64,000 nucleotides of DNA from Oscillospiraceae bacterium (GTDB taxonomy: Bacteria > Bacillota > Clostridia > Oscillospirales > Oscillospiraceae), in the NCBI GenBank assembly GCA_021205095.1, contig JAJPYE010000038.1, positions 62,001 to 126,000 on the forward strand, in the 5' to 3' direction. Positions 34,496-43,660 of the stretch are shown piece by piece (the first letter of the stretch is position 1; each line of letters opens with the position of its first letter). The position numbers and the translations under genes are program-made. The notes beneath the pieces are model-generated. The model did not search any database and had not been told where the DNA came from. It was given only the letters and a program-made list of their open reading frames with translations.

Positions 34496-35462
34496 GCGCT
34501 GCCAGAATCTGCTCGTAGGTCTCCTGGCTCTCCGGGATGCTGTAATCCATATACAGCGGCCAGACGTGGAACATCCCCTGGCCGATGATAAGGTTATGCT
34601 CGATGCCTGCGTCAGTCAAAAGCGTATCCAGGGCGGTGATGTCGGGGTATAAAAGCTCGTTCGTGCCGGTGATGAGGGTGATGTAGCCCAGATTCTCAAA
34701 GCTGCCGTTGATTGGACTGACGACAGGGTCTGCGGTGTCCAGCTCTCCGGCCCATAATGCGCCCAGATGGGTCAGCATTTCGGCGTCCAGCGCCGGGTCG
34801 TCGGCTTCATATTCGGCTATGGCCGGGTTCGACATGGTGACGTCCACCCAGGGACAAAGCAGCACCAGGGATTCCGGCCCCTCCAGACCGGCGTCCCTTA
34901 TTTGCATTGCCAGAGACAGGGCCAGGCCGCCTCCGGCGGAATCGCCCATAAATGTTACCTGACTGCCGCCGGCGTCATAGCTCTCATAAAAGGCCAGCAG
35001 TATATCATAGCATCCGCTTGCGTCTGTGTCCGGCAGCTTGGGGTAAAGCGGGACGATAATGGTCATGCCCGTATCCTCCGCCAGGTGGTTCAAAAACTGC
35101 CAATGAACCGCCCTGGGCTGGTCGATGTAGGAGCCGCCAGTGAAGTAAAACAGCAGGCCGTCTCCCGCAGAGTTCAAAACGTAGTAGTCCAGTTCCCTGT
35201 AGATGTGCCGTTCCACACTGACCGTCATGCTTACGTCCTCCGGGATGACGTAGGGCAGGGCGTTTTCCGCTGCCTTCTCTGCCAGATAGGCGGCAAAGTC
35301 TTCGTCTGTTGTGTATGCATCCTTTTGGAGCTGTCAGGAGAACATGGTGGCAGCCCACGACCGGCCATCAGTCAGATGGCGATACAGCGCTCTTCCGCCA
35401 AAAAACAGGGCCAGCGCCAGCACAGCCGCGACAGTGGCGATTATAATGCCTTTTTTCTTCAT
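34488..35462 (-). pseudogene. Alpha/beta hydrolase (esterase-like) gene interrupted by an in-frame TGA
   Basis: From ATG 35462 the minus strand reads a basic start and one membrane segment (GIIIATVAAVLALALFFGG), then at codon 43 a TGA (35334-35336), then continues in the same frame to 34488 as an alpha/beta hydrolase of the hormone-sensitive-lipase type, 324 codons in all. The nucleophile Ser is in GDSAGGG (codon 175). The oxyanion HGG motif reads TGGSY, a changed His. Acid and base (DPVVSP region and FHVWPLY) are present. An internal ATG at 35228 has GGAGG eight bases before it and could give a soluble 246-residue protein. So either a recent nonsense mutation with a possible restart or a sequencing error. 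Confidence 0.75.
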
Positions 35463-35494
35463 GGGATTATCCTCAAACTCTCTTTATTTGCTTC

Positions 35495-35995
35495 TCAGAG
35501 GGATAGCTCTACGATCTCCACGCCCTGCCGCAGAGCGTAGAGCATGGTGTTCTGCGTGCCACCCCTGGTGTGGCCGTCATATATGGCGATGAGCAGGGAG
35601 GAGTGGTCAACCATATAGCGGTTCCTATCCATCATACAGTCCGGGGTGTACATAGTATGCAGAACGGTTATGGTATCGCAGCGTTCTATAAGCCGCTGAT
35701 AGCGTTGCCGCCAGAAGGCGGGCCAGGCCCTGTCCTGACCATCGAAGGGAATGGCGGCCTCCAGGGTGATGTCAGGCCGTGCGTCTCGCAGTGCGGCCAC
35801 GGTCTCCCCGCAGTAGATGTCCGCGCCGGTGGCCATACCGCACAGGAAGTGACGGAAGCCGGCCTCATAGGCAGCGGAAACAGCCCCCTCCAGCCGTGCC
35901 TTTAAGTCCAGGCAGGCGGGGGCGGCTTCATTGTTGCGCCAGGGGAGCCTTTCGGCCCGGTGGCCGGTGAAGCAGCAGGTGTACATACGTTCCAT
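35495..35995 (-). CDS. SLOG/YpsA-like nucleotide-binding family protein
   Basis: 166 residues, or 163 from the second ATG at 35986. The opening YTCCFTGHRAERLPW with FLCGMATGADIYCGETV near residue 48 and the closing GGTQNTMLYALRQGVEIV match the SLOG superfamily (DUF1273/YpsA group), Rossmann-like proteins thought to bind nucleotides. No partner gene that would point to defence or signalling is adjacent. Located 32 bases upstream of the interrupted hydrolase on the same strand. Confidence 0.78.
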   Translation of the reverse strand: MERMYTCCFTGHRAERLPWRNNEAAPACLDLKARLEGAVSAAYEAGFRHFLCGMATGADIYCGETVAALRDARPDITLEAAIPFDGQDRAWPAFWRQRYQRLIERCDTITVLHTMYTPDCMMDRNRYMVDHSSLLIAIYDGHTRGGTQNTMLYALRQGVEIVELSL

Positions 35996-36164
35996 ACGAT
36001 ATAGTATATCATAAGTGAGATACCAAAAAAACTAAATAAGACGTAATGTTTGCAGAAAATGTTCACGGTTCTGGCAGGATTTTTTTGCGAAAACCGTGAA
36101 ACATGAGGAGGAAAGTTGGCATACTAAGGCTGTTACTTTTAATATAACAATCGGAGGCGAAATG

Positions 36165-36548
36165 ATGAAAACCATCCTTTCAACCATAACGGCGGCAATG
36201 CTGCTGTTTAGTATGCTCTCTGCTTGTGGAACCAAGGATTCCACAAGCGAGGTCAAGGCCTCGCCCACGCCTACGGCGTCCGCATCCACTGCGACGCCCG
36301 GTTCCACAGATGATATGGACGACGGAACAGCCGATGCCGGAGATGGTGTGATCGATGAGGATAAGGACGCGAAAGACGGCGTAGTGGGAGCCGGAGAAAA
36401 CGCTATGGACGACGCCATGGACGATGTGAAGGAGGCTGGGGAAGACGTTGTTGACGGTGTGAAAGAGGCCGGAGACGACCTGAAGGACGACAGTGCAAAA
36501 GAAAGCGCAGCCGATGACTCATCCCAGGCCGGAAATACCACAGATTAA
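36165..36548 (+). CDS. Small acidic lipoprotein
   Basis: 127 residues from ATG 36165 (GGAGG seven bases upstream; an ATG three bases earlier is also possible). Lipoprotein signal with lipobox LSAC at residues 18-21. The mature part is a low-complexity Ser/Thr/Pro stretch and then an acidic helix with repeats of the form DAMDDVKEAGEDVVDGVKEA, a heptad-like spacing that resembles hydrophilic stress-type proteins. Function unknown. A terminator follows. Confidence 0.75.
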   Translation: MKTILSTITAAMLLFSMLSACGTKDSTSEVKASPTPTASASTATPGSTDDMDDGTADAGDGVIDEDKDAKDGVVGAGENAMDDAMDDVKEAGEDVVDGVKEAGDDLKDDSAKESAADDSSQAGNTTD

Positions 36549-36553
36549 TGACC

Positions 36554-36582
36554 AGGCCGCGCCAAATGCGCGGCCTATTTTG
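36554..36582 (+). terminator. Terminator after the acidic lipoprotein
   Basis: Perfect 9-bp stem AGGCCGCGC (36554-36562) with GCGCGGCCT (36568-36576), then ATTTTGTT. Confidence 0.8.
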
Positions 36583-36686
36583 TTCCGATTTGTTCCATTT
36601 CCTTCTGTTTTGTGCTGTTTTCTTCCATTGTGTTTGGGAGGGTATAAATTCCAGAAAAACGGCAATATATCAAGGAGAAAAGTCGC

Positions 36687-36715
36687 TTGACAATGGATTT
36701 GGGGAGGAATATTAT
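36687..36715 (+). promoter_or_regulatory. Consensus sigma-A promoter for the alcohol dehydrogenase gene
   Basis: Perfect TTGACA (36687-36692), 17-base spacer, TATTAT (36710-36715), 52 bases before ATG 36767. Confidence 0.75.
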
Positions 36716-36766
36716 AGTGTTAGTTAATTATCAAACCAAATTTCAAATATACTCAGGAGGCAAAAA

Positions 36767-37849
36767 ATGAAAGCGGCAAGATTTTATTCATCGAAGGATT
36801 TGCGGGTAGACCAAGTGCCGGATGTGGCCCCGGTGGGCGACGAGGTGCGTATACAGGTGAAGTGGTGCGGCATATGCGGCTCTGACTTGCACGAGTATCT
36901 GGACGGGCCTATCTTTACGCCGGGGAACACGCCCCAGTATGTAACCGGGTGCGTGAACCCCGTGACCATGGGTCACGAGTTTTCCGGCGTGGTGGTGGCC
37001 GTCGGCCCGGACTGCAAAAAGCTGAAGGTAGGGGACAGGGTCATCCCGGAGCCGCTGGTGGTATGCGGAGACTGTCCCTCCTGTGAAACGGGCAATTTGA
37101 ACGTCTGCGAGCATTTGAGCTTTCTTGGCTTTGTAAGCGACAACGGCGGCTTTGCGGAATACTGTAACTTTACGGAAAAACTGGTACACAAAATGCCGGA
37201 GGGCATGAGCTTTGAGCAGGGGGCCATCGTCGAGCCGCTCAGCGTCGGGTATCATTCCCTTAAGGTGGGACACTTCCAGGCGGGGCAGACGGCGGTTGTA
37301 GCCGGAGCCGGGCCGATCGGCCTTGCCACGATTGCCTGCCTGAAGGCTTTGGGCGCGGCAAAAATCATCGCCGTCCAGCGGCAGTCCGTCCGTCAGGAGT
37401 ATGCGAAAAATACTGGCGCAGACGTAGTGCTGGATCCCAATGTAGACGATGTGGTCGCGGAGGTGCGGCGGCTCACGGATGGCCGCGGCGCGGATGTGGC
37501 CTTTGAGACCACCTCCTCGGAGCAGTGCTTCCATCTGCTGCGTGACTGCATCCGGCCCCATGGCTATGAGGTCATTACCAGTATTTGGGTGCAGGACATC
37601 ACCATGAATCCAAACGTGCTGGTCATGTCGGAGAAGAACATCGTAGGCAGTATCTGCTATAACGGCCCGGATTTCGAGGAGGTCATCGAGCTTCTCAGCA
37701 GCGGCAGGCTGTCCGTGCCGGGCTATATCACAAAGCGCGTGTATCTGGACGATATTGTGAAGGATGGCTTCGCGACTCTGACCGGCCCGGAGAAAAAGGC
37801 CCAGGTGAAAATTCTTGTCACCCCGGAACGGGCGCTTTTGGAGTCGTGA
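36767..37849 (+). CDS. Zinc-dependent alcohol dehydrogenase, 2,3-butanediol dehydrogenase-like
   Basis: 360 residues. Catalytic zinc site: CGICGSDLHEY near residue 34 and GHEFSG near 70. The structural zinc cysteines are in CGDCPSCETGNLNVC near 100-114. The NAD-binding loop AGAGPIGL is near 180. Length and the insertion GPIFTPGNTPQYVTG match the (R,R)-butanediol dehydrogenase group rather than simple ethanol dehydrogenases. Preceded by AGGAGG and a consensus promoter, so probably strongly expressed alone. Substrate is inferred from the family only. Confidence 0.88.
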   Translation: MKAARFYSSKDLRVDQVPDVAPVGDEVRIQVKWCGICGSDLHEYLDGPIFTPGNTPQYVTGCVNPVTMGHEFSGVVVAVGPDCKKLKVGDRVIPEPLVVCGDCPSCETGNLNVCEHLSFLGFVSDNGGFAEYCNFTEKLVHKMPEGMSFEQGAIVEPLSVGYHSLKVGHFQAGQTAVVAGAGPIGLATIACLKALGAAKIIAVQRQSVRQEYAKNTGADVVLDPNVDDVVAEVRRLTDGRGADVAFETTSSEQCFHLLRDCIRPHGYEVITSIWVQDITMNPNVLVMSEKNIVGSICYNGPDFEEVIELLSSGRLSVPGYITKRVYLDDIVKDGFATLTGPEKKAQVKILVTPERALLES

Positions 37850-38037
37850 CTGCTTCCGACTTGTGGGAGGGAAAAATCGCATAGATTGTTGTGCGGCTGC
37901 TCGCGGTGTGTATGGTTTACGCGCCGCGAGTAGTCATATGCAGGGGATTTTTGCCGAGGCGTGGAAGCGGAACGTCTTATATTCCGCCATTGCCCCGAAT
38001 TGTTCGGTGTTCCTGCGGTGGTGCGGCGTGTTTTTTA
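37850..38037. other. Gap before the proBA promoter
   Basis: No gene seen. With the leader it makes up 323 bases between the dehydrogenase and proB. No T-box or other known proline-sensing leader is recognisable. Confidence 0.5.
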
Positions 38038-38066
38038 TTGCGGCTGCGGGGGAGGCGTGGTATAAT
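38038..38066 (+). promoter_or_regulatory. Sigma-A promoter for proBA
   Basis: TTGCGG (38038-38043), 17-base spacer, perfect TATAAT (38061-38066). A small CTGCCC-TTC-GGGCAG hairpin (38103-38117) lies in the leader. Confidence 0.6.
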
Positions 38067-38172
38067 AACGCCAAGCCGTTTTTATATTTAATCGCTTTGC
38101 TCCTGCCCTTCGGGCAGAACCGCAAGACACGATACGATATAGCGAAAAATATCATTGGGAGCGCAGGCACAC

Positions 38173-38940
38173 ATGAAGGTTGTAATTAAAATTGGTACCT
38201 CTACCCTGACCCACGCCACGGGACAGCTTAACATCCGGCGGATCGAGCTGCTGGTCAAGGTAATGAGCGATTTGAAAAACGCCGGGCATAGCCTGGTGCT
38301 GGTGTCCTCCGGGGCCATCGGAATGGGCGTGGGCAAGCTGTCCCTGGGTGCGCGGCCCTCGGATATGCCCACCAAGCAGGCCGCCGCCGCCGTGGGGCAG
38401 TGCGAGCTGATGTATATATACGACAAGCTGTTTTCCGACTACCATCATGTGGTGGCCCAGATTCTCCTCACCGGGGACGATTTGAAGGACGACAGCCGCC
38501 GCCGGAACTTTGAAAACACCATGTCCCGCCTGCTGGAGCTGGGAACTCTTCCCATCATCAACGAGAACGACACCATCGCCACGGAGGAGATTGCCGTGGG
38601 GGACAACGACCGGCTGGGGGCTATCGTGGCCTGCGCCATCGGCGCGGAGCTGCTGATCCTTCTCAGCGACATCGACGGCCTGTATACCGCCGACCCCCAT
38701 ACCGACCCCTCTGCCCGGCTTATTTCCCGCGTGGAGGCCATCACCCCGGAGATTCAGGCTCTGGCCGGGGGGAAGGGCAGCGGCCTCGCCGTGGGCGGCA
38801 TGGGAACCAAGCTGAAAGCCGCCCAAATGACGGAGGCTCACGGCATCGATATGATTATTGCCAATGGCCAAAAGCCGGAGCTGCTGTATGACATTATGGA
38901 CGGTAAGGACGTGGGAACACGCTTTATCGGGAAACGCTGA
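38173..38940 (+). CDS. proB: Glutamate 5-kinase
   Basis: 255 residues from ATG 38173. Kinase motifs: KIGTSTLT at the start, [10 protein letters not shown] near 45, NENDTIA near 135, DNDRLGA near 148, and [11 protein letters not shown] near 168. There is no C-terminal PUA domain, so it is the short form. Forms glutamyl phosphate, the first step of proline synthesis, and is followed by proA. Confidence 0.95.
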   Translation: MKVVIKIGTSTLTHATGQLNIRRIELLVKVMSDLKNAGHSLVLVSSGAIGMGVGKLSLGARPSDMPTKQAAAAVGQCELMYIYDKLFSDYHHVVAQILLTGDDLKDDSRRRNFENTMSRLLELGTLPIINENDTIATEEIAVGDNDRLGAIVACAIGAELLILLSDIDGLYTADPHTDPSARLISRVEAITPEIQALAGGKGSGLAVGGMGTKLKAAQMTEAHGIDMIIANGQKPELLYDIMDGKDVGTRFIGKR

Positions 38941-38957
38941 AAAGGAGAGGGAAACAA

Positions 38958-40214
38958 ATGACGACCCATGAAATACTTTTGAAGGCCCAGGAGGGCAAGC
39001 AGGCCCTGTCCCTGGCGGACGGGGCGACGAAGACCCGCGCCCTGGAATATATGGCGGAAAGCCTTCTGGAAAATGCGGAGAGCATCCTGGCGGCCAACGC
39101 CCAGGATATGGAGGCGGCCAGGGGCCATATCTCAGAGGTTATGCTTGACCGGCTGTTCCTTGACCGGGAGCGGGTGGAGGGCATGGCCGACGGCATCCGC
39201 CAGGCGGCGGCCCTGCCTGACCCGGCGGGCCGGGTGCTGGCCCGCGTGGAGCGGCCCAACGGCCTGATCATCGAGAAGGTGGCCGTCCCCATGGGCGTGG
39301 TGGCGATTATCTACGAGAGCCGCCCCAATGTGACCAGCGACGCGGCGGCTCTGGCGGTGAAAAGCGGAAACGCCTGTGTTTTGCGCTGTGGCCGGGAATC
39401 CTGGAAAAGCTGCCGCGCCATCGTGGACGCCATGGGGCAGGGGCTGGAAAGGGCCGGTCTGCCCGCCAGCGCCGTCAGCCTGATCGAGGACACCTCCCAC
39501 GACAGCGGTACGGAGCTTATGACCGCCAACGGCCTGGTGGATCTGCTCATCCCCCGCGGGGGCGCGGGGCTGATTCGGGCCTGCGTGGAAAACGCCACCG
39601 TCCCCTGCATCCAAACCGGCACCGGCATTTGCCATGTGTATGTGGACAAGGACGCCGACCTTGCCAAGGCCCTGCGTATCATTGAAAACGCCAAGACCCA
39701 GCGCCCCAGCGTGTGCAACGCGGAGGAGGTCTGCCTCGTCCATCAGGATGTGGCGGCGGTCTTCCTTCCCATGCTCCATGAAAAGCTGGTGACGGAACGT
39801 CAGGCGGCGGGTCTTGTCCCCGTGGAGCTGCGGCTGGATGAGAGGGCGGCGGCTATCATCCCCGGCGTTCCGGCAGGCGAGCGGGATTTTGACACGGAGT
39901 TTCTGGACTACATCTTGGCTGTAGCTGTTGTGCCGGACGCGGAGAGCGCCATCGCCCATATCGCCCGCCACTCCACCAAGCACAGCGACGCCATCGTGAC
40001 GGAAAACCCGGACACGGCGGCCCGCTTCACCGCTCAGGTGGACAGCGCGGCGGTGTATGTAAACGCCTCTACCCGCTTCACCGACGGGGGCGTGTTTGGC
40101 CTGGGCTGCGAGATGGGGATTTCCACCCAAAAGCTCCACGCCAGAGGCCCCATGGGCCTGGAGGAGCTGTGCAGCTATAAATACGTCATTCACGGCGACG
40201 GTCAGATTCGTTGA
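38958..40214 (+). CDS. proA: Glutamate-5-semialdehyde dehydrogenase (gamma-glutamyl phosphate reductase)
   Basis: 418 residues, full length. The catalytic cysteine region reads [15 protein letters not shown] near residue 255, and the cofactor-binding [14 protein letters not shown] near 115; the end [20 protein letters not shown] is conserved. Converts glutamyl phosphate to the semialdehyde. AAAGGAGAGG precedes ATG 38958. Confidence 0.96.
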   Translation: MTTHEILLKAQEGKQALSLADGATKTRALEYMAESLLENAESILAANAQDMEAARGHISEVMLDRLFLDRERVEGMADGIRQAAALPDPAGRVLARVERPNGLIIEKVAVPMGVVAIIYESRPNVTSDAAALAVKSGNACVLRCGRESWKSCRAIVDAMGQGLERAGLPASAVSLIEDTSHDSGTELMTANGLVDLLIPRGGAGLIRACVENATVPCIQTGTGICHVYVDKDADLAKALRIIENAKTQRPSVCNAEEVCLVHQDVAAVFLPMLHEKLVTERQAAGLVPVELRLDERAAAIIPGVPAGERDFDTEFLDYILAVAVVPDAESAIAHIARHSTKHSDAIVTENPDTAARFTAQVDSAAVYVNASTRFTDGGVFGLGCEMGISTQKLHARGPMGLEELCSYKYVIHGDGQIR

Positions 40215-40347
40215 AATAGGAGACGTACCTGAAAAGCGGTTGCCTCCGACGCTTATGTCGTTGGTTATGGGATTTTTTCTGCTTGTGAGTTCCGCTTTGG
40301 CGGAGGGGGAAAAGACAAGAACGACAAACAGCAATAAAAAGAATATC

Positions 40348-40379
40348 AACAGGGCGGTTCCGAAAGGAACCGCCCTGTT
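40348..40379. terminator. Bidirectional terminator between proA and dsdA
   Basis: Perfect 14-bp stem AACAGGGCGGTTCC (40348-40361) with its complement (40366-40379) and a GAAA loop. T-rich flanks on both strands let it end both convergent transcripts. Confidence 0.9.
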
Positions 40380-41723
40380 TCAGCAGTGGGATAAATATTG
40401 GGCCCATATCTCGTCCGGCACCAGGCTGCCCCCGGTGGCCCAGCAGATTTGGGTGCATTGGGCCATGACCCGGTCGGTTAGACCGTGCGCCTCGCGGTAT
40501 TGCCGACAGCGGGGCCAGTTTTCCAGGGCGGCGGGGCCGATAAAGGCGGCGCAGCTCGACGGCTCGATGAGAATATCCTCCGCCCTGTGCAGCAGACGCA
40601 TGAAGTCGTACAGCCGTCCATCCTGCACGGTGAAGCAGCCGGAGACCAGGTTCTCGTCCAGCCGGGTCACGAAGCCGGAGGGGCTGGCGCAGGCGAGACC
40701 GTCCGCGTCCGTCTGGCCGGAGAGACCAAAATCGTGTACGTTCGCGTTTTCATAGCGCCCGGTGGCGAAGCCCAACAGCACGGAGGGACACAGCACCGGC
40801 TCGGTGAAAAAGCAGTGGACATTGTCCCCAAAGACCTGCTTGAGTCCATATGTCACGCCCCCTGGCGCGCCGCCCACCCCGGCGGGGATGTATACAAGCA
40901 GGGGGTGTTCCTCATCCACGGGGATGTTTTGCTGCCGTAGCTGGGCCTCCAGCCGCCCGGCGGCCACGGCGTAGCCCAGGAATAAATCCTTGGAGCGCTC
41001 GTCGTCCACAAAATAACTGTTGGGGTCGGCGTCGGAGGCTTTGCGCCCCTCCGCCACGGCCCGCGAATAGTCGTCCCGGTATTCCAGCACCTGCACCCCA
41101 TGGGCGCGGAGCAGGTCTTTTTTCCACTGCTTCGCGTCGGCGGACATATGCACCTTCACCTGAAAGCCCAGGGCCGCGCCGGATATGCCGATGGAAAGGC
41201 CCAGGTTCCCGGTGGAGCCGACCTGGATGGTGTACTGGTGGAAAAAGTCCCGCATATCATCCCCGGCCAGGCGGGCGTAATCGTCCGTCAGACGCAGTTT
41301 TCCGGCGGCCAGGGCCAGGGTCTCCCCGTGCTTCAAAACCTCATAGATCCCGCCCCGTGCCTTCACAGACCCGGCCACGGCCAGATGGCTGTCCATCTTG
41401 AGACAGAGCCTGCCGGGGATGGAACAGCCCCAGGCGTCCCCCAGCGCTGCCTGCATGGCGGGGATGGGCCGGAGGGGGGATTCTATCAGCCCGCCCGTCT
41501 CCTCCGTTTCGGGAAAGCGGGCCTGGATGAAGGGCCGGAACCGCTCCAGCCGGGCCGCCGCGTCAGCTATATCCTCCTGGGACACGGTCAAGCTGCAAAC
41601 GCCCTTGATAAGGTCGAGGGATAGGTATTTTTTGTTCAGCCAAAAGGTCTCCCGCCGGGCGGCAACGTCCCCCAGAGCCTCGTCCCCCGCCGCCAGGGCG
41701 CGGGCGTAGTCAGAAAGCTCCAT
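40380..41723 (-). CDS. dsdA: D-serine ammonia-lyase (dehydratase)
   Basis: 447 residues, full length. KMDSHLAVAGSVKARGGIYE around Lys121 is the PLP-lysine motif of DsdA. The glycine loop VGSTGNLGLSIG binds the cofactor phosphate. ENLVSGCFTV and a closing PSSCAAFIGP are also family-typical. Converts D-serine to pyruvate and ammonia. Its start directly abuts the stop of aroQ in the same direction, so it appears to be the last gene of the aromatic operon, which is an odd place for it. Confidence 0.93.
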   Translation of the reverse strand: MELSDYARALAAGDEALGDVAARRETFWLNKKYLSLDLIKGVCSLTVSQEDIADAAARLERFRPFIQARFPETEETGGLIESPLRPIPAMQAALGDAWGCSIPGRLCLKMDSHLAVAGSVKARGGIYEVLKHGETLALAAGKLRLTDDYARLAGDDMRDFFHQYTIQVGSTGNLGLSIGISGAALGFQVKVHMSADAKQWKKDLLRAHGVQVLEYRDDYSRAVAEGRKASDADPNSYFVDDERSKDLFLGYAVAAGRLEAQLRQQNIPVDEEHPLLVYIPAGVGGAPGGVTYGLKQVFGDNVHCFFTEPVLCPSVLLGFATGRYENANVHDFGLSGQTDADGLACASPSGFVTRLDENLVSGCFTVQDGRLYDFMRLLHRAEDILIEPSSCAAFIGPAALENWPRCRQYREAHGLTDRVMAQCTQICWATGGSLVPDEIWAQYLSHC

Positions 41724-42161
41724 TTATTGGCTCCCGTATTTTTCCACAAGGTATTCTATGGCGAGGCGATAGCCGTCGAAGCCGTACCCGGCAAAGGTCT
41801 TTTCGCAGGCCATCCCGGCATAGGAGAGCTGGCGGAACGGCTCGCGGGCGTTCACGTCGGACAGATGCACCTCCACCGCCGGAAGGGCCACGGCCTTCAG
41901 CGCGTCCAGAATGGCGACGCTGGTGTGGGTATAGGCGGCGGGGTTTATGACGATGGCGTCCACCGCCCCCAGGGCGGACTGGATCATGTCCACCAGCACC
42001 CCCTCGTGGTTCGACTGGTAAATCTCGCATATGACGTCGTGCTTGGCGCAGACCTCCCGGATGAAGGTCTCCAGGGCGTCATAGCTCTCCTTGCCGTAGA
42101 TGCCCGGCTCCCGGATCCCCAGAAGGTTCAGGTTCGGGCCGTTCAAAATGAGAATTTTCAT
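41724..42161 (-). CDS. aroQ: 3-Dehydroquinate dehydratase, type II
   Basis: 145 residues. ILNGPNLNLLGIREPGIYG at the start has the catalytic Tyr; SNHEGVLVD, NPAAYTHTSVA and VHLSDVNAREPFR are the other active-site blocks. Third step of the shikimate pathway. Overlaps aroE-aroK by four bases. Confidence 0.96.
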   Translation of the reverse strand: MKILILNGPNLNLLGIREPGIYGKESYDALETFIREVCAKHDVICEIYQSNHEGVLVDMIQSALGAVDAIVINPAAYTHTSVAILDALKAVALPAVEVHLSDVNAREPFRQLSYAGMACEKTFAGYGFDGYRLAIEYLVEKYGSQ

Positions 42162-43381
42162 TGCAGTACCTCCATCAGCGCCCGGAGCGTCTCCTCCTCC
42201 GGGCCGTTGTTGTCTATTTCCGCGTCCGCAAAGGCGCGATACAGCCCCTTCCGCTGCTCATAAAGGGTCTGGGCCGAGTGGATTTGAGACAGGGGCCGCC
42301 CATCGGAGGGCAGCACGTCCAGCGCCCGGCGCAGCCAGATAATGGTTCCGTTCTGGTGCAGAAGTGGGTAATTCTCCTCCCGCGTCACGCAGCCGCCGCC
42401 GGTGGCAATAACGGCCCCGGAACCCTTCCCAAGCTCCGCCAGGATGGCGGTCTCCGCTGCCCGGAACCCCGCCTCACCCCCGGCGGCGAACAGCGCCGGG
42501 ATGGACTGGCCGGTTTTTGCCACCACCTGCTCGTCCGCGTCATAAAAGGGGCGGTGCAGGGCCTGGGCCAGGGCCTGGCCGATGGTGGTTTTGCCGCAGC
42601 CGGGCATACCGATAAGGATGATGTTCTCCATCTGGCGGGAGAGGGCGGCGACGATCTCCGTCACCCGCCCGTCCGGGATAGAATGATTCAAAAACAGCTC
42701 CGCGCTGCGCCGCGCCTGGGCCACCAGCATGGAAAGTCCCCCGGCGTGGGGCAGACCCAGGGCCTCCGCCTCCAGCAGCAGCTGGGTGCGCTGGGGGTTA
42801 TACACCACGTCCAGCACCCCCTGACAGGCGGGGAAATCCGCCACGGTCACGGGAGAGACCCCTGTGTTGGGATACATCCCCAGGGGGGTGGTGTTCACCA
42901 GCAGCCTCGCGTCCCGGTGGCGGTCGAGGTTATCGTAGTTGTCCGGCCCGGAGCGGGATATGGTGACGATTGGCCCCGCGCCCAAATCCGCTAGGGCGGC
43001 CTTCACCGCGAGAGACGCGCCCCCGGAGCCGAATACCAGGGCCTTGCCCCCGGCCACGGAGATACCGGCGCTTTTCACCATATGGACAAAGCCGTCGTAG
43101 TCCGTGTTGTCCCCGTGCCAGCCGTCGCTGTGGCGGGTCAGAGTGTTCACGCTGCCGATGCGCCTTGCCGCGTCGGAGAGCTGGGCGCAGTAGGGGATGA
43201 CGTCCTTTTTATAGGGGATGGTCACGTTCATGCCCGCCAGGGGCGTGGTGGTGAGAAACTCCCCCAGCGCCTCCGGCTCCGTCTCGTACAGGCGGTAGTC
43301 GTAATCCGCCAGCATGGCGTGTATCTGGGGCGACCAGCTATGGCCCAGCGTCCGGCCCAGAAGGCCAAATTTATTTTCCAT
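42158..43381 (-). CDS. aroE-aroK: Fusion: shikimate dehydrogenase (AroE) with shikimate kinase (AroK)
   Basis: 407 residues from ATG 43381. Residues 1-248 are AroE: SWSPQIH near 15, catalytic Lys58 in NVTIPYKK, Asp94 in DNTDYDG, and the NADP loop FGSGGASLA near 118. Residues 251-407 are AroK: the domain restarts with MENIILIGMPGCGKTT with Walker A at 258-266, then DADEQV, FRAAE, GGGCV and RRALDVLPSDGRPL. The two domains give steps 4 and 5 of the pathway in one chain. No ribosome-binding site precedes Met251, so a free kinase is unlikely. Overlaps its neighbours by 4 and 11 bases. Confidence 0.94.
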   Translation of the reverse strand: MENKFGLLGRTLGHSWSPQIHAMLADYDYRLYETEPEALGEFLTTTPLAGMNVTIPYKKDVIPYCAQLSDAARRIGSVNTLTRHSDGWHGDNTDYDGFVHMVKSAGISVAGGKALVFGSGGASLAVKAALADLGAGPIVTISRSGPDNYDNLDRHRDARLLVNTTPLGMYPNTGVSPVTVADFPACQGVLDVVYNPQRTQLLLEAEALGLPHAGGLSMLVAQARRSAELFLNHSIPDGRVTEIVAALSRQMENIILIGMPGCGKTTIGQALAQALHRPFYDADEQVVAKTGQSIPALFAAGGEAGFRAAETAILAELGKGSGAVIATGGGCVTREENYPLLHQNGTIIWLRRALDVLPSDGRPLSQIHSAQTLYEQRKGLYRAFADAEIDNNGPEEETLRALMEVLQ

Positions 43382-43649
43382 GGGAACCCTCCATGAGCCT
43401 GGTCTGCCAGTCGCGGCTGGCGGCCAGGATGTGGACGTATACGTCCCCCAGGGCCTCCCCGGTTTCCGAGCGGCACAGGGCCTGGATGGCGGCGAGCTTT
43501 TCCGTCTCCCGCCCCTCGTCCAGCACGGGCAGGCCATGCTCCAGCTTATAGCGGGCGATGCCCTCCGCCACGTCCAGCCGCTGCTCCAGCAGGGCCACGA
43601 TCTGTCTGTCCAGGTCGTCTATCTGTTCTCGTAATTGGGATAATTCCAT
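43371..43649 (-). CDS. Chorismate mutase, AroQ class
   Basis: 92 residues. ELSQLREQIDDLDRQIVALL followed by EQRLDVAEGIARYK is the start of the all-helical chorismate mutase fold; Arg and Lys of the active site are in place. It turns chorismate to prephenate. It stands alone and is not fused to a dehydratase or dehydrogenase. Overlaps aroE-aroK by 11 bases. Confidence 0.92.
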   Translation of the reverse strand: MELSQLREQIDDLDRQIVALLEQRLDVAEGIARYKLEHGLPVLDEGRETEKLAAIQALCRSETGEALGDVYVHILAASRDWQTRLMEGSHGK

Positions 43650-43660
43650 GGTGATTCCCC

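Noticed and set aside
35334..35336. Selenocysteine codon in the hydrolase
   Set aside because: The position follows a membrane segment, far from the active site, and I see no selenocysteine-type hairpin directly after it.
40255..40350. Possible small signal-peptide-like ORF after proA
   Set aside because: It starts with a hydrophobic run but has no ribosome-binding site and continues through the terminator stem into antisense of dsdA.
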